From Burkholderiales bacterium (GTDB lineage: Bacteria; Pseudomonadota; Gammaproteobacteria; Burkholderiales; Casimicrobiaceae), in contig JAITBX010000176.1 in the NCBI GenBank assembly GCA_031283405.1, positions 1 to 11,703 of the forward strand: a stretch of DNA of 11,703 nt, written 5' to 3'. The notes beneath the pieces were generated by a model, which had not been told where the DNA came from, did not search any database, and worked only from the letters and a program-made list of their open reading frames with translations. The position numbers were made by a program, and so were the translations under genes. Each line of letters starts with the position of its first letter. The stretch's first letter is position 1. Below, in pieces: positions 1 through 7,238 of the stretch.

Positions 1-2241
1 AACTTTGGTTCCGTGGACGGCGACAGCGCGGCGGCGATGCGTTATACCGAATGCCGTTTACAGAAAATTACCAATGAGTTGACGGCGGATATCGAAAAAG
101 AAACCGTTGACTTCGTCCCCAATTATGACGGAAAGGAGCAGGAGCCGTCGGTGTTGCCGGCGCGCTTGCCCAATCTGTTGATTAACGGCTCGTCCGGCAT
201 CGCGGTCGGGATGGCGACCAACATTCCGCCGCACAATCTGAAAGAGGTGATTACCGGCTGTCTGACGGTACTCAAAAATTCCGACGTTTCCATCGACGAA
301 TTGATGACGCTCATTCCGGCGCCGGATTTTCCCACCGCCGGTTTCATTTACGGGCTGGAGGGCGTCAAGGAAGGCTACCGCACCGGCCGCGGGCGGGTGG
401 TGATCCGGGCGCGGACGCACGTCGAGGATTTGGAGAAGGGCAATCGGCAGGCGATCATCGTCGATGAGATTCCCTATCAGGTCAACAAAACCAATTTGCT
501 GACGCGAATCGGCGAACTGGTTCGTGAAAAGAAACTGGAAGGCATTTCGGAACTGCGCGACGAGTCGGACAAGTCCGGCATGCGCGTGGTCATCGAATTG
601 AAGCGTGGCGAAGTCGCCGAAATCGTTCTCAACAATTTGTACAAACTGACTCAGTTGCAGGACAGCTTTGGGATGAATATGGTGGCGCTGGTCAACGATC
701 AGCCGCGCTTGTTGAATCTCAAACAGTTTCTTGAACATTTCCTGTTGCATCGCCGCGAAGTCATCGTTCGGCGCACCCGTTTTGAATTGCGCAAAGCGCG
801 CGAGCGCGGCCATATTTTGGAAGGCTTGGCCGTGGCGTTGTCCAACGTCGATGAAATCATCGCGTTGATCAAAGCGTCGCCGACGCCGCCGGAGGCCAAA
901 ACGGCGTTGATGGCGAAAACGTGGCGCTCGCCGGTGGTCGAAGAAATGTTGCAACGCGCGCGCGCCGACGCGGCGCGCCCCGAAGGGCTGGCGCCGGAAT
1001 TCGGCTGGCAGGAGCGGGGCGGTTATCAGCTTTCCGACGAACAGGCGCAGGCGATTCTCGAATTGCGTTTGCAGCGTTTGACCGGATTGGAGCAAGACAA
1101 AATCACCGGCGAGTACCGCGAAGTGATGGTGACGATTGCCGATTTGCTCAACGTGTTGGCGACGCCGGCGCGGGTCACCCAAATCATTGAAACCGAGTTG
1201 ACAAGCATCCGCGATCAGTTCGGCGACAAGCGCCGCTCGGAAATCGTCGTGCAGGGCGAAGACATTTCCATCGAAGATTTGATTGCGCCGGAAGACATGG
1301 TGGTGACACTATCGCACAGCGGCTACATGAAATCGCAGCCAGTGGCCGAGTATCGCTCGCAGCGACGCGGCGGTCGCGGCAAACAAGCGACGGCGACCAA
1401 AGAAAACGATTTCATCGAGCGGATGTTCATCGCCAACACGCACCATTACATTCTCTGCTTCTCGAATCGCGGGCGGGTGTATTGGTTGAAGGTTTACAAC
1501 GTACCGCAGGGCGGACGGGCGTCGCGCGGCAAACCGATTGTCAATCTGGTGCCGCTGGCGGATCGTGAAAAGATCACGGCGATTCTGCCGGTGCCGGAAT
1601 TTTCCGAAGACCGTTATGTGTTCATGGCGACGGCCAAAGGCACGGTCAAGAAAACGCGGCTTTCCGATTTCTCGCGGCCTCGTCCTTCCGGCATCATCGC
1701 GGTCGATCTGGCCGACGGCGATTATCTCGTCGGCGCGGCGCTGACCGACGGCAAGCACGACGTGATGCTGTTCAGTTCCGGCGGCAAGGCGGTGCGTTTC
1801 GATGAAAACGATGTTCGCCCGATGGGGCGGACGGCGCAAGGCGTGCGCGGCATGCAGCTCGATAAAGGACAAAACATCATCGCGCTTCTGGTGGCGGAAG
1901 ACGAAACGCAAGCCGTACTTACCGCTGCCGAGAACGGTTACGGCAAGCGGACGCCGATTGTCGAATATACGCGGCACGGGCGCGGTACCAAAGGAATGAT
2001 CGCCATTCAGCAATCCGAGCGCAACGGCCAGGTGGTGGCTGCGGCGCTGGTGCGCGGAGAGGACGAAGTGATGCTGATCTCGACCGGCGGCGTGTTGATT
2101 CGCACCAAAGTGGCGTCGATCCGCGAAATGGGACGCTCGACTCAGGGCGTGACGCTGATCAACCTCGACGAAGGCGAAAAACTCGCGGGACTCGAACGCG
2201 TCGAAGAGCAGGGCGACGACGACGATTTGCTGGAAGGGTAG
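1..2241 (+). CDS. gyrA: DNA gyrase subunit A, C-terminal part (5' end outside window)
   Basis: This is the DNA-cleaving subunit of gyrase, which with GyrB introduces negative supercoils in the cytoplasm. The frame is open from base 1 and begins inside the conserved NFGSVDGDSAAAMRYTE segment. The catalytic tyrosine (E. coli Tyr122) is codon 15 (bases 43-45), preceded by its conserved Arg. About 107 residues are therefore missing, including the quinolone-resistance region, so resistance cannot be judged. The winged-helix/tower and coiled-coil gate follow (for example EIPYQVNK, ISELRDESDKSGMR). The GyrA box QRRGGRG lies at codons 454-460 (bases 1360-1380) and opens the beta-pinwheel that wraps DNA; its presence argues for gyrase rather than topoisomerase IV ParC. 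The protein ends in a short acidic tail (GDDDDLLEG). The full protein would be about 850 residues, close to E. coli (875). No frameshift is seen. Identification is near certain. Confidence 0.98.
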   Translation, partial: NFGSVDGDSAAAMRYTECRLQKITNELTADIEKETVDFVPNYDGKEQEPSVLPARLPNLLINGSSGIAVGMATNIPPHNLKEVITGCLTVLKNSDVSIDELMTLIPAPDFPTAGFIYGLEGVKEGYRTGRGRVVIRARTHVEDLEKGNRQAIIVDEIPYQVNKTNLLTRIGELVREKKLEGISELRDESDKSGMRVVIELKRGEVAEIVLNNLYKLTQLQDSFGMNMVALVNDQPRLLNLKQFLEHFLLHRREVIVRRTRFELRKARERGHILEGLAVALSNVDEIIALIKASPTPPEAKTALMAKTWRSPVVEEMLQRARADAARPEGLAPEFGWQERGGYQLSDEQAQAILELRLQRLTGLEQDKITGEYREVMVTIADLLNVLATPARVTQIIETELTSIRDQFGDKRRSEIVVQGEDISIEDLIAPEDMVVTLSHSGYMKSQPVAEYRSQRRGGRGKQATATKENDFIERMFIANTHHYILCFSNRGRVYWLKVYNVPQGGRASRGKPIVNLVPLADREKITAILPVPEFSEDRYVFMATAKGTVKKTRLSDFSRPRPSGIIAVDLADGDYLVGAALTDGKHDVMLFSSGGKAVRFDENDVRPMGRTAQGVRGMQLDKGQNIIALLVAEDETQAVLTAAENGYGKRTPIVEYTRHGRGTKGMIAIQQSERNGQVVAAALVRGEDEVMLISTGGVLIRTKVASIREMGRSTQGVTLINLDEGEKLAGLERVEEQGDDDDLLEG

Positions 2242-2243
2242 TT

Positions 2244-2260
2244 ATCAGGAATCAGGAATC
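2244..2260. repeat. Short tandem repeat (ATCAGGA x2 plus ATC)
   Basis: Two perfect copies of the heptamer ATCAGGA are followed by a partial third copy, starting two bases after the gyrA stop codon. It lies just upstream of the G/C-rich hairpin. No function can be assigned; it may be part of a dispersed intergenic repeat. Confidence 0.55.
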
Positions 2261-2271
2261 AAATATCCGCT

Positions 2272-2305
2272 CCTTCCCCCTTTGGGGGAAGGTTGGGATG
2301 GGGGC
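2272..2305. repeat. REP-like palindromic element downstream of gyrA
   Basis: A perfect 9-bp inverted repeat (CCTTCCCCC at 2272-2280 and GGGGGAAGG at 2284-2292) surrounds a TTT loop. It is followed by TTGGGATGGGGGC, giving the shape of repetitive extragenic palindromes common in proteobacteria, where a C/G-rich hairpin is flanked by a GTTGGG-type segment. It begins 30 bases after gyrA stops. The hairpin could protect or end the gyrA transcript, but no T-run follows on the plus strand, so it is not a canonical intrinsic terminator. Only one copy is visible in this window, so the repeat assignment rests on resemblance. Confidence 0.5.
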
Positions 2306-2430
2306 GAATTGCCCTGTGGTCGCCCGTGTTGCGGGTCAGCTATCAGAATTTTGAGCTTGCTAACTGTGCTGGCAGGCAGCGTTGTTTTGTATCGCACATT
2401 CCTTCTGTGACGAAGCCAAAAGAAAAGGCA

Positions 2431-2439
2431 TGGTATATT
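2431..2439 (+). promoter_or_regulatory. Possible extended -10 promoter for the exporter operon
   Basis: TGG followed by TATATT fits an extended -10 (TGnTATAAT, five of six in the hexamer). No convincing -35 lies 16-18 bases upstream, as extended -10 promoters allow. A start near 2446 would place the inverted repeat at 2453-2490 within the first bases of the mRNA. This is a pattern match only. Confidence 0.3.
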
Positions 2440-2452
2440 TCGATGTGATACA

Positions 2453-2490
2453 TTGCTAATCTGCTCGCTGTGTTACGAGCGGATTGCCAA
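2453..2490. promoter_or_regulatory. Inverted repeat in the exporter operon leader (operator or RNA hairpin)
   Basis: Two 15-base arms (2453-2467 and 2476-2490) flank an 8-base loop and match at 12 of 15 positions. The core arms are AATCTGCTCG and CGAGCGGATT. In RNA two of the three mismatches become G-U pairs, so 14 of 15 positions could pair. The right arm ends four bases before the AAGGAG ribosome binding site (2494-2499) of the adaptor gene. It could be the operator of a dimeric repressor, as related exporters are often TetR-regulated, or a hairpin affecting translation or mRNA stability. No regulator gene is present nearby. Confidence 0.5.
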
Positions 2491-2504
2491 GCCAAGGAGT
2501 TGTA

Positions 2505-3479
2505 ATGCCCCGTCTGCGCAGATTGAAAATCGTCGCTGCTGTTTTTGCCGGAACGCTTTTAAGTATTCTGTTGAGCGCGTGCGCTGAAAAAACGGCGGAA
2601 ACGTATCAGGGCTACGCAGAAGGCGAATACGTTTATGTCGCCTCGCCGTTGGGCGGGCGGCTCGATTCGCTGGCGGTGCGGCGCGGCATGGAGGTTGAAA
2701 GCGGCGCGCCGCTTTTTGCGCTGGAATCGGAAAAGGAAACTGCTGCCGTGCAGCAAGCGCAGGCGCAGCTTGCCACGGCGCAAGCGCAGTTGTCGGACAT
2801 CAAAACAGGCAGGCGCGTGCCAGAAGTAGAAGTGATCGAAGCGCAACTGGCGCAAGCGCAAGCGCAGTTGACGCAAGCAAAAACTCAAGCGGAGCGCGAC
2901 GAAAAGCAGTTGGCGATCGGCGGCATTGCCGAAGCGCAACGCGACGACAGCCGCTCGCGCTTCGAGACGGCGGCGGCGCGAGTGCGAGAATTGCAGCATC
3001 AGATTGAAGTGGCGCGTCTTCCCAATCGCGGCGAGCAAATCAAGGCGCAGGAAGCGCAAGTGACGGCGATGCGGGCGGCGCTTGCGCAAGCGGATTGGGC
3101 GTTGCGGCAAAAATCGGTGACGGCATCGAAAAGCGGCGAAGTGGTGGACACGCTTTATCGTGAGGGTGAATGGGTGGCGGCAGGCGCGCCGGTGGTGAAA
3201 ATGTTGCCGCCGCAAAACATCAAGGCGCGTTTTTTTGTTCCCGAAACCAAAGTCGGCGCGTTGAGAAAAGGGCAAGCCGTGCGTCTGGTTTGCGACGGTT
3301 GCGCAGCGCCGATCAACGCGACGATTTCGTATATCGCCGATCAGGCCGAATACACGCCGCCGGTGATTTTCAGCAATGAAACCCGCGCCAAGCTGGTGTT
3401 CATGATTGAAGCGTACCCGCAAACGAGCGACGCGCATTTGTTGCATCCCGGTCAGCCGGTTTCGGTGAGTTTGCTGTAG
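2505..3479 (+). CDS. HlyD/YhiI-type periplasmic adaptor lipoprotein of an ABC exporter
   Basis: This 324-residue membrane-fusion protein would link the inner-membrane ABC transporter to the outer-membrane channel. The ATG at 2505 is chosen because AAGGAG (2494-2499) sits five bases upstream; an in-frame TTG at 2484 has no such site. Residues 1-26 form a signal peptide with an LSAC lipobox (Cys26), so it is predicted to be a lipoprotein. A biotinyl-lipoyl-like half-motif follows (about 41-80: ASPLGGRLDSLAVRRGMEVESGAPL). Residues about 80-205 form a long coiled-coil hairpin rich in AQAQL repeats. The second lipoyl half (KSGEVVDTLYREGEWVAAGAPV) and a beta-barrel region come next. The C-terminal part (EYTPPVIFSNETRAKLVFMIEA) resembles E. 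coli YhiI/YbhG. A Cys-Asp-Gly-Cys pair lies at 263-266. It is the first gene of a four-gene operon. The transported substrate cannot be read from the sequence. Confidence 0.92.
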   Translation: MPRLRRLKIVAAVFAGTLLSILLSACAEKTAETYQGYAEGEYVYVASPLGGRLDSLAVRRGMEVESGAPLFALESEKETAAVQQAQAQLATAQAQLSDIKTGRRVPEVEVIEAQLAQAQAQLTQAKTQAERDEKQLAIGGIAEAQRDDSRSRFETAAARVRELQHQIEVARLPNRGEQIKAQEAQVTAMRAALAQADWALRQKSVTASKSGEVVDTLYREGEWVAAGAPVVKMLPPQNIKARFFVPETKVGALRKGQAVRLVCDGCAAPINATISYIADQAEYTPPVIFSNETRAKLVFMIEAYPQTSDAHLLHPGQPVSVSLL

Positions 3480-3500
3480 CAAACCCTAGCGGCAAACGCC

Positions 3501-4529
3501 ATGATTGCCTCCACGGATCGCCAGACTCATCGTTCTGAATTTGCCATCGACGTGCACGGGCTGAACAAACATTTCGGCAATCGGCATGTCGTCAATAATT
3601 TGTCGATGCAAGTTCGCACTGGCGAAATTTTTGGTTTTCTCGGCCCGAACGGCAGCGGTAAAACAACGTCGATCCGAATGATGTGCGGACTCTTGACGCC
3701 GGATTCGGGCAGCGGCACGTGTCTGGGTTACGACATCATCGCCGAGAGCGACGCGATCAAGCGTAACGTCGGCTACATGACGCAACGGTTTTCGTTCTGG
3801 GAGGATTTGTCGATCCGCGAAAATCTCGATTTCGTGGCGCGCCTTTATCAGATGCCGGATCGAAAAACGGCGGTTGAAAATGCGTTGACGGCGCTCGGCT
3901 TGAAAACGCGGGCGAATCAGTTGGCGGGCGCGTTGTCCGGCGGTTGGAAACAGCGCTTGGCGTTGGCGGCGTGCATGTTGCATCGGCCTGCGTTGTTGTT
4001 GCTCGACGAGCCGACAGCGGGCGTTGATCCTGCGGCGCGGCGCGATTTTTGGGAAGAGCTTCATCGCTTGGCGGCGCAAGGCATCTCGGTGCTGGTCAGT
4101 ACGCATTACATGGATGAGGCGGAGCGCTGCCATAAGCTGGCGTACATTTCGCACGGCGTTTTGCTGGCACAAGGCACGGCGCAGGAAATCGTTGCAGCGC
4201 AGAAATTGTTTACGTGGACAATCAAGGCAGAAACCGAAAACGGCAAAGCCGATGAAAGCGCCGATGAAGGCTTGGCGCAGTTGGCAAGCGCGCTCGCCGA
4301 CAAACCGGGTGTTTTGCAAACGGCTGCATTCGGCAACGCGCTGCATGTGACCGGCCGCGATCCGGTTCTGCTCGAAAAAACCTTGCGCGAAACGTTGGTT
4401 GAGCAATCGTATGAAATGAAGCAAACGGAGACCGGCCTCGAAGAAGTGTTCATTCATTTAATGCGGACTTCAAAAGAAGAACTGGAAGCGCAAGCGAAGG
4501 AAGCGCAGATGAAAGAGGCGCAGCGATGA
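3501..4529 (+). CDS. ABC transporter ATP-binding protein (multidrug-type exporter)
   Basis: This 342-residue ATPase would power the exporter from the cytoplasmic face. All nucleotide-binding motifs are present: Walker A GPNGSGKTT (48-56), Q-loop Gln95, signature LSGGW (145-149, in the LSGGWKQR form typical of the DrrA/YbhF branch), Walker B LLLLDE (165-170) with catalytic Glu170, D-loop and H-loop His202. The C-terminal extension (about 240-342) includes the family-typical GLEEVFIHLM and ends in a charged helical tail with repeated EAQ. Only one nucleotide-binding domain is present, unlike E. coli YbhF, which has two, so a homodimer is expected. The start lies 21 bases after the adaptor stop, with only a weak ribosome site, suggesting translational coupling. 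The gene overlaps the permease gene by ATGA. Confidence 0.95.
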   Translation: MIASTDRQTHRSEFAIDVHGLNKHFGNRHVVNNLSMQVRTGEIFGFLGPNGSGKTTSIRMMCGLLTPDSGSGTCLGYDIIAESDAIKRNVGYMTQRFSFWEDLSIRENLDFVARLYQMPDRKTAVENALTALGLKTRANQLAGALSGGWKQRLALAACMLHRPALLLLDEPTAGVDPAARRDFWEELHRLAAQGISVLVSTHYMDEAERCHKLAYISHGVLLAQGTAQEIVAAQKLFTWTIKAETENGKADESADEGLAQLASALADKPGVLQTAAFGNALHVTGRDPVLLEKTLRETLVEQSYEMKQTETGLEEVFIHLMRTSKEELEAQAKEAQMKEAQR

Positions 4530-5671
4530 GCCGCCAACCATTTTTCTTTTCGCCGGCGCGTTGTTGGGGCATCGTACTCAAGGAGTTTTTGCAACTGAAA
4601 CGCGACCGCGTGACTTTTGCGATGGTGGTCGGCATTCCGGTGATGCTGCTGATTCTGTTTGGCTACGCGATCAATATGGATCCGAAGCATTTGAAAACCG
4701 CGATGATCGACGCCGACCGCAGCGAATTTTCGCGCAGTTTCATCATGGCGATGCGCAACTCGGCGTACTTCGATTTTGTCGGCGAATTGAACAATGAAGC
4801 GGAAGGCGAAGCGGCGGTGACGCGCGGCGATGTGCAGTTTGTCGTCAACATCCCCAGCGATTTTTCCAAACGATTGGCGCGCGGCGAGAGGCCGACGGTA
4901 CTGGTGGTGGCCGACGCGACCGATCCGGCGGCGGCAAGCAACGCCATCGGCGCGGTCACTCGTTTGGCCGACAGCGTGGCGTGGAAAGACCTCGGCGGGA
5001 CATTGGCGAAGTTGAATGTGCCCGTAGCGCCGTTCGAAGTGCAAGTGCATCGCCGCTACAATCCGGAGGGCATCACGCAATACAACATCGTCCCCGGATT
5101 GATGGGCATCATTCTGACGATGACGATGGTGATGTTGACCGGACTGGCGATGACCCGCGAACGCGAGCGCGGCACGATGGAAAATTTGCTGGCGACGCCG
5201 GTGCGCCCGCTGGAAGTGCTGACCGGAAAAATTGTACCGTATATTTTCATCGGAATCATTCAGGCGACGATCATTTTGGTGGCGGCGATTGTGCTTTTTC
5301 ATGTGCCGTTCGTCGGCGGCATCGTCGAGTTGTACAGCATTTTATTGATTTATGTAGCGGCAACGCTGACGGTCGGCATTGCGATTTCTTCGTTGGCGAG
5401 CAATCAGTTGCAAGGCGTGCAACTGACTTTCTTTTTCTTCTTGCCTAATGTGTTGTTGTCGGGCTTCATGTTTCCGTTTTACGGCATGCCGAAGTGGGCG
5501 CAAGTTATCGCTCACGCGCTGCCGATGACGTACTTTAACCGGCTGGTGCGCGGCATCATGTTGAAGGGCAACGGCTGGCTGGAGTTGTGGCCTAACCTGT
5601 GGCCGCTGATAGCATTCACGGTTATCCTGATGGGGATTGCGCTGAAGTTTTACCGGCGTACACTGGATTGA
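4526..5671 (+). CDS. ABC-2 type transport permease (YhhJ/YbhR-like)
   Basis: This 381-residue inner-membrane permease is the partner of the preceding ATPase. It starts in an ATGA overlap, with AGAGG (4514-4518) seven bases upstream. The topology is that of ABC-2 exporters: one N-terminal membrane segment (about 31-50, MVVGIPVMLLILFGYAI), a periplasmic domain of about 135 residues, then five hydrophobic segments in the C-terminal half. The first of these leads into the cytoplasmic motif RERERGTMENLLATPVRP, characteristic of the YhhJ/YbhR/YbhS branch. The short stretch GFMFPFYGMPKWAQ between late membrane segments is also typical. Only one permease gene is present, so a homodimer is likely; E. 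coli Ybh uses two different permeases. The next gene starts ten bases after the stop codon. Confidence 0.94.
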   Translation: MSRQPFFFSPARCWGIVLKEFLQLKRDRVTFAMVVGIPVMLLILFGYAINMDPKHLKTAMIDADRSEFSRSFIMAMRNSAYFDFVGELNNEAEGEAAVTRGDVQFVVNIPSDFSKRLARGERPTVLVVADATDPAAASNAIGAVTRLADSVAWKDLGGTLAKLNVPVAPFEVQVHRRYNPEGITQYNIVPGLMGIILTMTMVMLTGLAMTRERERGTMENLLATPVRPLEVLTGKIVPYIFIGIIQATIILVAAIVLFHVPFVGGIVELYSILLIYVAATLTVGIAISSLASNQLQGVQLTFFFFLPNVLLSGFMFPFYGMPKWAQVIAHALPMTYFNRLVRGIMLKGNGWLELWPNLWPLIAFTVILMGIALKFYRRTLD

Positions 5672-5681
5672 GGAATCGCTC

Positions 5682-7238
5682 ATGTTACGAAAAATCCGAT
5701 GGAGAAGATTGCGCTGGTTTTCGCTTTGCGCCGTTGCGATACTCGGCGGTTGCGCGGTCGGTCCCGATTTCAAATCGCCGGAAGCGCCGACGGCAACGCG
5801 CTACACGGAAACGCCGATGCTGGAGCAAACGGCGGATGTTCCGGCGGTTGCGTCCGGCGGCGGTGCGCAAAAGTTTGTCAACAATGCGTTGGGCAACAGC
5901 GACGCAGAAAACATTTTGCGCGGTGAACCGTGGTGGACGCTTTTTCAAAACGCGGCGCTGAATCAATTGATCGAACAAGCGTTGGCGAACAATCCGACAC
6001 TGGCCGAAGCCGAAGCGCGGTTGCGGCAAGCGCAGGAAGAATACCTCGCGCGCGCCGGCGCGGCGCATTATCCGTCGGTGGATCTCAACGCTCAAGCGGC
6101 GCGGGAACAAGTCAACATGGAAACGATGGGCATTACGGCGATTCCCAGCCCGCCGCCGTTTGCGCTTTACAACGCTTCGATCGGCGTTTCTTACACCTTC
6201 GATTGGTTCGGCGCCAACGCGCGCGCGCTGGAAGGCTTGCAAGCGGCGACAGAAATCAAATCGTACCAACTGGAAGCGGCGCGTCTGGCTTTGGCCGCCA
6301 ATATTGTCGCCACTGTCGTGCGCGAAGCCTCGTTGCGCGAGCAGCTCGACGTTTTGAATGCGATGATAGCCGTGTTGCAAAAACAATTAACGATTCTTGA
6401 AGCGCGGCGCGCATTGGGCGGCGTGCCGGAGATCGACGTGCAACAACTCAGAAGCGCGTTAGCAGAACAGCAAGCGCGTTTGCCGCCGCTGCAACGACAA
6501 CTGTATAGCGCGCGTCACCAACTGGCGTTGTATCTGGGAACGACGCCGAGCGAAGCGGCGTTGCCGCAGTTTCGTCTCGCCGATTTGCAACTGCCGCCAA
6601 TGTTGCCGCTAACCGTTCCTTCCGAATGGGTGCGGCAGCGTCCCGACATTCGCGCCGCCGAAGCAATGCTGCATCAGGCCAGCGCCAATGTCGGAGTGGC
6701 GACGGCCAATCTTTATCCGCGCCTCACCTTGAGCGGCAATTTCGGCTCTGCGGCGTTGAGAGGAACCGATTTGTTTGCCGACGGATTCAATCTCTGGAAT
6801 TTGGGCGCGGGCGTGACGCAGCCCTTGTTTCACGGCGGCGAATTGCGGGCAAACAAACGCGCCGCCGAAGCGGCGTTCGATGCCGCCGCCGCCGGTTATC
6901 GGCAAACAGTGTTGCAAGGATTCCAAAACGTGGCCGATGCGTTGCGAGCGCTGGAGACCGATGCGCAAACTTTGCAAGCGCGCAGCGTGGCAGCAGACGA
7001 AGCGCAAGCGACGCATCAATTTTTGGAAGCGCGTTATCAATTGGGCGGCGTCGATCAATGGACGGTGCTTGATGCCGAACGGCGATATCTGGAGGCGTTG
7101 CTGGCGCAGGTTCAATCGACCGCAGACCGTTACGCCGATACGGCGGCACTGTTTCAGGCGATGGGAACGGGAGCGGCGGAGACAAAAACGCCGAGAACAA
7201 AAACGTTGGAAGAAATCAATTCTTCTGTGCGGCCTTGA
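5682..7238 (+). CDS. Outer-membrane efflux lipoprotein, NodT/OprM family
   Basis: This 518-residue protein is the outer-membrane channel of the exporter. The start ATG has GAGG (5670-5673, overlapping the permease stop) eight bases upstream. Residues 1-24 form a lipoprotein signal with an LGGC lipobox (Cys24), followed by AVGPDFKSPEAP, the usual mature N-terminus of NodT-type channels. Two outer-membrane efflux repeats follow, each with long alanine- and glutamine-rich helices. The hallmark PSEWVRQRPDIRAAEAMLHQASANVGVA segment lies in the second half and is followed by a YPRLTLSGNFG strand. Members of this family form trimeric barrels with periplasmic alpha-helical tunnels. Having its own channel gene means the operon need not borrow a shared TolC. 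Its last 23 bases overlap the convergent yjiA gene. Confidence 0.94.
   Translation: MLRKIRWRRLRWFSLCAVAILGGCAVGPDFKSPEAPTATRYTETPMLEQTADVPAVASGGGAQKFVNNALGNSDAENILRGEPWWTLFQNAALNQLIEQALANNPTLAEAEARLRQAQEEYLARAGAAHYPSVDLNAQAAREQVNMETMGITAIPSPPPFALYNASIGVSYTFDWFGANARALEGLQAATEIKSYQLEAARLALAANIVATVVREASLREQLDVLNAMIAVLQKQLTILEARRALGGVPEIDVQQLRSALAEQQARLPPLQRQLYSARHQLALYLGTTPSEAALPQFRLADLQLPPMLPLTVPSEWVRQRPDIRAAEAMLHQASANVGVATANLYPRLTLSGNFGSAALRGTDLFADGFNLWNLGAGVTQPLFHGGELRANKRAAEAAFDAAAAGYRQTVLQGFQNVADALRALETDAQTLQARSVAADEAQATHQFLEARYQLGGVDQWTVLDAERRYLEALLAQVQSTADRYADTAALFQAMGTGAAETKTPRTKTLEEINSSVRP

Noticed and set aside
58..1182. Long open frame on the minus strand across gyrA (374 codons)
   Set aside because: It lies opposite a highly conserved gene in a G/C-rich coding region, gives a low-complexity Arg/His/Phe-rich product with no recognisable family, and lacks a ribosome site.
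2272..2292. Intrinsic terminator for gyrA
   Set aside because: The hairpin is strong but is followed by TTGGGATGGGGG rather than a T-run on the transcribed strand.
2484..2504. Upstream TTG start for the adaptor
   Set aside because: It lies inside the inverted repeat and has no ribosome site; the ATG at 2505 has AAGGAG at ideal spacing and begins a good lipoprotein signal.
2761..2880. Repeated CAAGCGCAAGCG-type DNA motif in the adaptor, considered as a repeat array
   Set aside because: The repetition follows from Gln-Ala codons in the coiled coil and is not a regular array with spacers.
2559..5302. Minus-strand open frames at 2559-3482, 3486-4457 and 4454-5302
   Set aside because: All mirror strongly supported exporter genes, and their products are Arg/His/Gln-rich with no domain features.
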